Assembly (NCBI GenBank): GCA_037976565.1
Contig: CP137667.1
Location: 35,321,366 to 35,385,365 of the forward strand
Length of the DNA: 64,000 bases
From: Mesocentrotus franciscanus
Taxonomy: Eukaryota > Echinodermata > Echinoidea > Camarodonta > Strongylocentrotidae
Reading direction: 5' to 3'
The notes beneath the pieces are model-generated. The model searched no databases. It was not told the origin of the DNA and saw only the letters and a list, made by a program, of their open reading frames with translations. Below are positions 56,557 through 64,000 of this stretch, piece by piece. How positions within the stretch are numbered: the first letter of the stretch is position 1; each line of letters begins with the position of its first letter. The translations under genes and the position numbers were made by a program.

Positions 56557-56950
56557 GGAGGTGAACTCCGGTCTTAACCCAACCTTGTCGATGGGTCTTG
56601 ATCAGTTTGATGACGCTAAGCGAGAAGCAGTCTCTGGGTTGGACTCTTTCGACGGAGATGATGGTAGCGATGATGAGGATGGGGAGGACGACAACAAAAT
56701 TAAAATAGGAGAGAGCGAAGGGACCAAGAATAAATCGAACAATCAGGACACCGTCACCACTTCAAGCGATGATGATGATGAGGATGACAGTGATGATGAC
56801 AACGATGAAGCCAAAGATTCGTTCCATGATGCTTCGTCAGAGCTGCAGTACGGGACGGCATTGCTAAAAGAGCAGTCTCTAACGCCAAAGGCTCGGAGGG
56901 ACCTGACGGAAAAGGACAAGGAGAGGTCAAAGGATGCTGTGGAGTCCTTG
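56557..56950 (+). CDS. TTC3: TTC3-like gene, exon 9 (acidic low-complexity, helical end)
   Basis: Acceptor TTCTGTTCATTCCAAG and donor GTACGT; 394 nt, phase 2 in, phase 0 out, 131 whole codons. It starts EVNSGLNPTLSMGLDQFDDAK, has two Asp/Glu/Ser-rich runs (about residues 30-45 and 70-92) and then ELQYGTALLKEQSLTPKARR and KDKERSKDAVESL, a charged helix. Acid runs of this type are common in disordered linkers. Largest exon in the window. Confidence 0.75.
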
Positions 56951-57029
56951 GTACGTGACCCCATCTCTACAACTACATTCAATGATTATAGAGTTCTGGA
57001 GGTTGTGTTACATTATGAGTCATTCTTTC

Positions 57030-57320
57030 TTAAAGTGAAGGTTCATTGAAATTTGGAAAAAAGGCAAATCACACCTCTACAGATTGCTGAGAACATTAAC
57101 AAAATAACTAAAGTACTTTTAAGCCCTCAATATTGTGAGGAATAAATTAAATGCAATTTTGATATTTTGTGGGGTGATATTTCGTCAAGTTTAATCAACT
57201 TTTATAATTTTCGCACGAATTTACAAGTTACACAAATGTGATAGTTTTACTCAGTGTAATATTACGATTGCAATGATACCAAATTCAGTCAATTTCAAAA
57301 TCAATGAACCTTCTCTTTAA
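57030..57320. mobile_element. TTAA-flanked MITE, internal-deletion derivative of the 41834-50887 transposon
   Basis: TTAA at 57030-57033 and 57317-57320; ends AGTGAAGGTTCATTGA and (reverse complement) AGAGAAGGTTCATTGA. Left 130 bp match 41845-41975 and right 150 bp match 50735-50880 almost base for base. The join is near 57167. Confidence 0.85.
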
Positions 57321-57385
57321 AGATGCTGATTGTTTGATCAAGTAAAACTGTGTGAATACTTGGGTGGATATCTCTTCCATTGTTA

Positions 57386-58518
57386 TCCCCTCGCCGACGA
57401 AGTCGGAGGGGATATAGAAACGCTGCTGTCTGTCCTTCCTTCCGTGCTTCCGTGCTTCCGTGCTTCCGTTCGTAACAAATTTGGTTTCCGATCGATAACT
57501 TTAGTAATGTTAGACGGATTTTCATGAAATTTGATATGAAGGTACATGGTGTCAAAACACAGCCTAAGTTCAATTTCCGAGTATGTAGGTCAAAGGTCAT
57601 AGCTCATTAAATATGCGAATCTGGTATCTGATCGATAACTTTAGTAATGTTTGACGGATTTTAATGAAATTTTATATGAAGGTTCATGGTATCAAAACAC
57701 AACCTAAGTTCGATTTCAGAGTATGTAGGTCAAAGGTCATAGCTCATTAAATATGCGATTTCTGGTTTCCTTTCGATAAATTGAATAATAATGCTAAATA
57801 TATTACTCATTGCGGATGTAGTATCGAAAATAATATCGCTAGTGATATTCGTTTGTCTCGCTATGTGGTCAATAAGGAATCTAAAACACCCTTGCTTACA
57901 TTAGTTTTTATCACCTGACAAAGTGTTGCAGCGGCGCACGAAACGTCGAGATCTTTTAGATTCCTTATTGACCACATTGCGAGACAAACGAATATCACTA
58001 GCGATATTATTTTCGATAACTTTAGTAATGTTTGACGGATTTTAATGAAATTTTATATGAAGGTTCATGGTATCAAAACACAGCCTGAGTTTGATTTCGG
58101 AGTATGTAGGTCGAAGGTCATAGCTCATTAAATATGCGAATCTGGTTTCCGTTCGATAACTTTAATAATGTTTGACAGATTTTAATCAAATTTGATATGA
58201 AGGTACATGGTATCAAAACACAGCCTAAGTTTGATTTCCGAGTATGTAGGTCAAAGGTCATAGCTCATTAAATATGTAAATCTGGATTCTGATCGATAAC
58301 TTTAGTAATGTTTGACGGATTTTAATGAAATTTGATATGAAGGTACATGGTATCAAAACACAGCCTAAGTTCGATTTCCGAGTATGTAGGTCAAAGGTGA
58401 AAGGTCATAGCTCATTAAATATGCAAAAACACCTAATTATATATGTGAAAATGTGGTTAACTTCAATGCCTAGTAATATAATAGTATAGTCTAATGGAGG
58501 TAACTTGTTCTGTCGTAT
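57386..58518 (+). mobile_element. Helitron-like element, TATCCCCTCG family, second copy
   Basis: Starts TC after A with hairpin TCCCCTCGCCGACGAAGTCG..GGGGATA. The 140-bp units carry AGGTCAAAGGTCA at 57587, 57727 and 58248, a variant at 58108 and an expanded form at 58388. It ends in the shared CTAATGGAGGTAACTTGTTCTG, without the CGAGGGGAT segment, so its 3' end is truncated. A 195-bp hairpin (57823-58017) interrupts one unit. Confidence 0.7.
57823..58017. repeat. 195-bp inverted repeat with 64-nt arms and a hammerhead-like loop
   Basis: Arms 57823-57886 and 57954-58017 are reverse complements at 63 of 64 positions. The 67-nt loop contains CACCTGACAA, then GTGTTGCAGCGGCGCAC and GAAACGTC, the order of parts seen in hammerhead ribozymes of Penelope-like elements, but with the second conserved G of CUGANGA changed to A. 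Inserted into a 140-bp unit of the surrounding element. Confidence 0.65.
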
Positions 58519-58785
58519 ATTTTTATTTATTATTAATCGGATCTGAATAAAGGAAATGAAAAAAGTCTGCATCATTCCTGGAGATTAAAGAAAATTAAAG
58601 AGTCGTTTGTTTCATGTGACCTTAGCTACTTTTTTTTCCCTCACAGGGATTAGAACGCTTCTTGATAATGTTATACCAGGAGTTTAAACTGGGACTTAAA
58701 TTAATTAAACTTATCCATGCATGTTCTAGCGTTCTTCATCACTTTCCTCTTAACTTTCTTCATCTATTCTCTTTGTTGTGTATAG
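58519..58785. other. Intron 9, 3' end
   Basis: AT-rich; pyrimidine-rich before the acceptor at 58785. Nothing else seen. Confidence 0.5.
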
Positions 58786-58889
58786 AGCCAGTTCCTGCAT
58801 TTGTTTATGAATAGCGAGCTGAAACCATTAGGAGAATCATACAAGGAGGCAAATAACCACATCAAAACTATGGTTAACATCCTCCAAAA
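58786..58889 (+). CDS. TTC3: TTC3-like gene, exon 10 (helical)
   Basis: Acceptor TTTGTTGTGTATAG and donor GTAAGA; 104 nt, phase 0 in, phase 2 out. Encodes SQFLHLFMNSELKPLGESYK then EANNHIKTMVNILQK. Reads as two amphipathic helices. TTC3 and DZIP3 share a helical region after the basic linker; this and exon 11 may belong to it, but I cannot align them by eye. Confidence 0.6.
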
Positions 58890-59422
58890 GTAAGATTGTT
58901 GGTTTGTCTGTTTGTTTTATAGGGGTGTTCTTGTACATTTAATGTCACTGATGCATGCAATGAAGTATGGTTCTAGTACTCGCCACTACCTTACAACCTG
59001 TATTAAAGCAATAATCATACTTCATTTTACACATCATTTTGTCAATCAATGCAGATATCTTACAGTTGTTTATTGTAACCTCATTTATTGATTCTCAGTC
59101 CTTTATGGGCTCTCCACATGGTTGTACCACATATTCTTGTTATGTAAACCTGTACTTTCAAACAATATTTTAGTTGTTTATTTTTCACAATAATTCAAAT
59201 ATGTCTTTCTCATAATGACACTCATTTAAAGGACACTTATATTTGTTGGTTACTGCAGGGCTCCATACTAACTTTGTATTTACTTGGGGTCAAAAGTAAA
59301 TTTAAGGGGTTCAAGTGCAATGCCAATGGGCTGCTGTTGTTTGAAGTTTTAGTGGTCCCCATGTTACCGGAACCATGTTATCTGAATGTACAACAAGTGC
59401 AGGGTACCCATGGTCATGGAAA
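58890..59422. other. Intron 10, 5' part, no feature seen
   Basis: AT-rich; no repeat or frame recognised. Confidence 0.45.
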
Positions 59423-59424
59423 TA

Positions 59425-60681
59425 CAGTCACACCTGCCTTAGTCTATAACCTGTCTATAACGACCATGCACCTGTCCATAACGACCACTAATAATTCCCC
59501 TGCAGAAAATTCATGTACTAACTAACCCACCTATAACGACCACCTGCTTAACGCGATCCACGAACGGTGACTGCCCATTTTGATGCGCAAGGAAGACGAA
59601 GCTAGTGTTGCCACAACGACCAGCTGCACCAGTGGCAGGGCTGTCAGCAGTCAATCGCTGGCTCTCAGCCCCTGTGTGAAGGACAAAATCACAGTCATTA
59701 GACAGAAACGCATACACAAACAAGGCCACCAACAAGCGGTCATTTCCTGCCACAGGTGCATCGGCTATCATAACTAAGAAAATATCTATTCAATCACGAA
59801 TTTTCACTCGAAAAACATCAGACAATCAATGGAATACCGACTGGGGACATTCACTAGCACACATTCTTTTCATGGCTATCCACTTAGTGCTCATACGTTA
59901 ACAATAACAATAGCATACGTTCATTCGCGAGGATTAGCGCTAGCGATAGCACGCGGTCGATGATATTTCCGGGTTCCATATGTGATGTCGGACTCGTCCC
60001 AGTTACTCATTAAATTTGTTCATTATAATTTTTAAAGAAAATAAAAATATGCAATACAAATATTTTTACAATATTTTTTACTCTCACTAACGAAAAGCAA
60101 ACATGAAGAATTATCAATTGATTTTCAGGGCTGTTCGACCCTTCTTGCTCGAGCTTTTTTGCAGGGTCAATTTAAACCATGACACTGCACGGTGTGAGAA
60201 ACGGCACGTCGACGTGTCGGTAATGCGTTGATCCAGCGTAGCTAATTCTCACATTATGAACAAACAAAAAACACCATAAATGCAAACACAATCACAATCA
60301 CATTTTAGCAACCAGTTAATTCACAAGCATCGTCTTTTTTCTGAAGTAAATAAAGAAAAAAATTGAATTAAAAAAAGTGGGAAAGATATAAAATCACACA
60401 AGCATCATCTTCATCACCATCAATATGTCTCATACTGGTACTTAAAATTTAACCAACCAAGAAAATACACACACTAAAATGATTTAAACAAAAAATTTAA
60501 AATCATTTTTTGTCCTTTTGATCGTTTATGTGTTATTGATTGATGCATTAATATGTACATGTAAATGTATTCTGTCATAATTAATAAGTTTGTTAGATTG
60601 TTGCTTGGAACAACCTGTGTATAATGACTAATTGTCTATTTTGCATTTCCCTTGAGTGGTCTTTATAGACAGGTTTGACTG
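59425..60681. mobile_element. Pogo/mariner-like element, non-coding, TA target
   Basis: TA-CAGTCACACCTGCC at the left and GACAGGTTTGACTG-TA at the right (TA at 59423 and 60682) give inverted ends with a duplicated TA. The left subterminal region is a series of AACGACCACCTG-type words shared with 36535 and 51001. The body is AT-rich with no transposase frame. The end sequence is of the type used by Tc1/mariner-pogo elements. Confidence 0.7.
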
Positions 60682-60783
60682 TACCTGGAAAGTCAAGGAA
60701 AATAGAAATACAAAACTTCAAAAATCATGGAAAGTCATGGATATTGTGAGGGGAGGCAACCCATACCAAAATGGTGCTTATCT

Positions 60784-60942
60784 GGGCCCCGTTGCATAAA
60801 ACTTACCATTGATGGTAACTTTGCCATCAATGGTAACTACCATGGAAACCTTGATTTTGATTGGCTGTTGAGCCCTGTTACCATGGTAGTTGCCATTGAT
60901 GGCAAAGTTACCATCAATGGTAAGTTTTATGCAACGGGGCCC
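60784..60942. mobile_element. Palindromic MITE, GGGCCCCGTTGCATAAAA type
   Basis: Arms GGGCCCCGTTGCATAAAACT and its reverse complement at the other end; the inner parts carry GGTAACTTTGCCATCAATGG words so nearly the entire 159 bp can pair. Ends of this kind recur in many marine invertebrate genomes. Located 170 bp before exon 11. Confidence 0.75.
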
Positions 60943-61113
60943 TGGTCATTGGAATAGGCAAATATGGGTCATAGAAAGTCATGGTTCTCAAATTTCTGTG
61001 ATAACCCAGATGTGGTACGTCCAAACTGAAAATGATACCTTCCTCTTTGGATAGGCTTTACTGTAGTCCCATTTACTGAGATTGATGTATGTTCACTGTC
61101 GTTTGTTTTACAG

Positions 61114-61204
61114 TAACCCGATGATGGATGAACATGTTAGAACCATGATGAGTAAATATCGAGATTGCCTCGCAACCAACCAACAAGCTGCATCTCAAGC
61201 ACTG
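61114..61204 (+). CDS. TTC3: TTC3-like gene, exon 11 (helical)
   Basis: Acceptor TTTGTTTTACAG and donor GTAATA; 91 nt, phase 2 in, phase 0 out. Encodes (N)NPMMDEHVRTMMSKYRDCL then ATNQQAASQAL, helical and Met-rich. It joins exon 10 without a frame break. The next exon lies beyond the window or is too short to see. Confidence 0.65.
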
Positions 61205-61641
61205 GTAATACTATACACCTATCATGTTCATTTACTTACAAAGTTTTTATGTTTGTTTAAAGTTACAAAGATTATCTTGATGATCAGTTACCCAACAAAT
61301 GCCGGGAAGAAACTTCCTCCAGGCCTTATTTTGACAAGGAGTGAAACGGTTAGGGTTAGACTTATATAGGCCTAAAGAGTTAGGTCGTGTGTTTGGTCAA
61401 GGGTTGAAGTTCAGAATTTGGTTAGTTTAGGCGGGCAGGGGTTCTTCTTTTTCCAAGACAGTCCAGATGTGATTTCTGTGAAAGCTAAAAAGGTCTGAAA
61501 CAATAGGCAAAATTAGTTTACTTAATCAATTATATCCATATATATATATATATAGAAGTTTGTGATATTATACATACATGTCTTTACACATACCTAATTC
61601 AAGAGTTAAGAAAATCCAAATTTGAAGTTCTGGTATGAATT
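61205..61641. other. Intron 11, 5' part
   Basis: AT-rich with a (TA)n stretch near 61537-61553. Nothing else seen. Confidence 0.45.
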
Positions 61642-61851
61642 TAGGGTATATCAGTGGGAAAAGTGGCATCGTTTTGCCGCCATAAGCTGCTTAAACCAGT
61701 AAACATTGTCGCAAATGGAGTCTGTGCCCCCATTGTTTGGAACACTCTCCCCGCCCATATTCAGGACTCGCCCACCACTGACATTTTCAAAAAGCTCATC
61801 TATTCCAAAAACGATCCCAATAACTATATAATAAGTGTGAATTTGTATTAA
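61642..61851 (+). pseudogene. L2/CR1-type LINE, C-terminal end of the RT protein
   Basis: Encodes SFCRHKLLKPVNIVANGV, then VWNTLPAHIQDSPTTDIFKK and a stop. A W-N-x-L-P-x-x-I...F-K-K sequence is typical of the very end of L2/CR1/Daphne-type reverse transcriptase proteins. Only the last 60 or so residues remain (5' truncated copy). Confidence 0.7.
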
Positions 61852-63475
61852 TGCCTACATTATGTCTTTTGTTAAATTGTTCCCATTATTAATGCAATAT
61901 GTTAACTTTCCCAGGAATTTACTTGTTATGTTAATTTCTCTAGTGATGTTAGTAATGTTTGATTTTCTTGGTAATTTAAGTAATGTTAATTGTATCCCCC
62001 GGCAGTATGCCGGTGGGATACTTTGGATTCAGCAGCGTTACGCCACCACCGCCGCCGCGTCCGCCGCGTCATATTCTTGTGTGCACTCTAACTGCCACAT
62101 TCCTTGACAGATTTTTTTCAAATTTTGTATGGAGGTGTATCTTGGTATAATCTACACACCTATAACTTTTGGTGATGCTGCCCTCAGTGTTCCGTCTTCT
62201 ATAGGGTAAAAGGCCATATTTTTGTGGATGGTTTGTGTGCGCTATATAGGCCACATTTCTCAAGGGATTTTGATCAAATTTTGAACGAAGGTGTATCTTG
62301 GTATAATCTAGAAGCCTATAGATTTTGGTGATGCTGCCTCTAGTGTTCTGTCTTTTATAAGGTCAAAGGTCATATTTTGATAGATGTCTTATGTGCACTC
62401 TAGTCTGCAGTCTAACTGCATCATTTCTTGAAGGATTTCTTTCAAATTTTGTATGGAGGTGTATCTTGGTATAATCTACATACCTATAACTTTTGGTGAT
62501 GCTGCCCCCATTGTTCCGTCTTCTATAGGGTAAAAGCCCATATTTTGTGGATGGTTTGTGTGCGCTTATAGGCCACATTTCTCAAGGGATTTTGTTCAAA
62601 TTTTGAACGAAGGTGTATCTTGGTACGATCTACAAGCCTATAGATTTTGCTGATGCTGCCTCCAGTGTTCCGTCTTTTATAGGGTCAAAGGTCATATTTT
62701 GATAGATATCTTGTGTGCACTCTAGTGAGTGGTCTAACTACATCATTTCTTAACAGATTTCTTTCAAATTGAGTATGGAAGTGTATGTTGGTAAAATCCA
62801 TGCACCTATAGTTTTTGGTGATGCTGCCACGAGTGTCCCGTGTTTTATAGGGTCAAAGGTCATATTTTGGTGGCTGTCTTTTGTGCGCTCTGCAGGTCAT
62901 ATTTCATGATGGATTCTTTCAAATTTTGAAAGGAGATGTATCTTGGTATAATCTACACATCTACACTTTTGGGCGATGCTGCCCTCATTGTTCCGTCTTG
63001 TATATGGTCAAAGGTCATATGTCTTTTGTGCGCTCTAACTGCCACATTTCTTAAAAGATTTCTTTCAAATTTTCTACAGAGATGCATTACACTCTAATCT
63101 ACACACATATTAGTTTGGTGATGCTGCTCCTATCCTAGTCTTGACAATAGTCCGAGCCACTAGTGGCGATCTCTACATCATCCTTTTGTTTCAGGGAGGG
63201 GAGAGGGGATCTTTGTCCCTCCTTCGAACATTAGGATGACACAAAATCGCTGCCACTGCCGGGGGATACATTCGCATCGCGCGGCAATACAGATTGCGAT
63301 ATTTCTAGTTTGTTTAGTTATGTTAGCATTATTTTATTTTCTTGGTAATTTAAGTTATGTTTTTTCCATTAGTAATATTGACTTTTCTTGAAGTAATCCT
63401 GATTTGTGTACAGCGCTTTGAAACATTTATGTCACAAGCGCTATATAAATTTTTTGTATTATCATTATTATTGGA
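61852..63475 (+). mobile_element. L2-type LINE 3' UTR, interrupted by a Helitron-like element
   Basis: The UTR runs 61852-61994 and resumes at 63309, ending in CAGCGCTTTGAAACATTTATG, GCGCTATATAAA and an ATT-rich tail (63450-63475). The CGCTATATAAA plus (ATT)n ending is characteristic of L2-type retroposons. Confidence 0.7.
61995..63308 (+). mobile_element. Helitron-like element, TCCCCCGGC family, with tandem core
   Basis: Begins TC after A with hairpin CCGGCA-GTA-TGCCGG. Near the 3' end ACTGCCGGGGGATA is the inverted copy of the start, then hairpin ATCGC...GCGAT and ATTTCTAG (CTAG 63305-63308) before T. The canonical TC...CTAG between A and T supports a Helitron-type mechanism. The core has about six units of roughly 160 bp, marked by GTGTATCTTGGTATAATCTA and GGTGATGCTGCC. 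AGGTCAAAGGTCA is exact at 62360 and has one change at 62682, 62850 and 63005. Confidence 0.75.
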
Positions 63476-63614
63476 AGGTTTATGGATTGGTGCAAATATT
63501 CCAAAATGAAAATCTACTCCTAAAATTTACAATAATGGCATTTGTATACTGAATAAGTTGATACTTGTTTTAAACTTTTAGGTCTATATCTGATCTAAGG
63601 GGAATTGTTACAGT

Positions 63615-63986
63615 TTAACCATAAAAAGGCCGGGTTATGTTGGTACTCTCTCAACCGAAGGGGGTGGGGGTGCCCCCTGGGAATCTCGGTCATGGAATGA
63701 CAAAAAATCCTTAACCTCTCATAAAGTATAAGTCCATGAAGTTTTATCTTTATGTCACATCTGTTTTTGAATGATTAGTAATTAACTGTTCGCATATCCG
63801 TTAAGTGAGAATTTTGCATTGTCTTCAGTACATAATCTAAGGGGGAATGTTCATTTTGGCCACGTGCAGCCTGGCGAATTTCGATGCTACGCATTACCAA
63901 TAGTACGCTTGGGTCAAAATAATATAAATTTGGTATCAAAAGTTAGAGGCCGGGTGAATTCCACCCCGGCTGTTTTAGGGTTTTAA
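63615..63986. mobile_element. TTAA-flanked MITE at the right edge
   Basis: TTAA at 63615-63618 and 63983-63986; ends CCATAAAAAGGCCGGG and (reverse complement) AACCCTAAAACAGCCGGGG, the same terminal type as 32168-33040. No coding capacity. Confidence 0.55.
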
Positions 63987-64000
63987 AAAACCAGAGCCTC

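Noticed and set aside
62069..62578. Two similar minus-strand frames (64 and 71 codons) that look like a duplicated small gene
   Set aside because: Their similarity comes from the tandem core of the TCCCCCGGC element; other units of the core do not keep the frame.

Overview
This 64 kb window is animal DNA, most likely from an invertebrate marine deuterostome such as an echinoderm; that placement is an inference. It is AT-rich and has spliced exons with GT-AG borders. Its transposon mix (Tx1/L1 LINE, BEL/Pao, TTAA-target DNA transposons, Helitron-like elements with tandem cores, pogo-like ends, hAT pieces, L2-type tails) fits such genomes. There is no bacterial-style gene organisation and no CRISPR array.

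One host gene runs through the whole window on the + strand. I can place eleven internal exons at 3420-3529, 13472-13595, 16810-17025, 26712-26863, 34259-34404, 36017-36216, 55688-55735, 56222-56298, 56557-56950, 58786-58889 and 61114-61204. Their phases join without a frame break to give 554 codons, open at both ends. The order is a TPR repeat, a Cys-rich block, a second Cys pair followed by a basic linker, low-complexity charged exons, then helical exons. This matches the middle of TTC3 (a TPR-containing RING E3 ubiquitin ligase; DZIP3 is a relative). The RING domain would lie beyond the right edge.

Everything else is intron, largely built of mobile DNA. Intron 1 holds a full-length minus-strand Tx1/L1 LINE (4187-12805) with a 17-bp target duplication, split by a 2.2 kb Helitron-like insertion. 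Intron 3 holds the first exons of a minus-strand THAP-domain gene (25194-25692 and 23801-24061) beside a hAT transposase fragment. Intron 4 holds a head-to-tail repeat dimer and a nest of Helitron-like, TTAA and hairpin elements. Intron 6 (19.5 kb) grew by segmental duplication: one target sequence occurs twice, and each copy carries a different TTAA transposon at the same base. One of these is itself interrupted by a 7.8 kb BEL/Pao retrotransposon with almost identical LTRs. The last introns hold a MITE derived from that same TTAA element, a hairpin with a decayed hammerhead-like loop, a pogo-like element and an L2 tail split by another Helitron-like element.

Three themes stand out. First, five sequence-unrelated repeat families share one architecture: a 5' hairpin, a short inverted copy of the 5' end near the 3' end, then CTAG or CTTG. 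Four of them carry tandem units with the exact 13-mer AGGTCAAAGGTCA, the DR1 nuclear-receptor site. Second, at least nine elements or element ends sit at TTAA. Third, pieces of two host exons (3 and 6) are duplicated in the introns, so mobile or duplicated DNA has reshaped the splice landscape.
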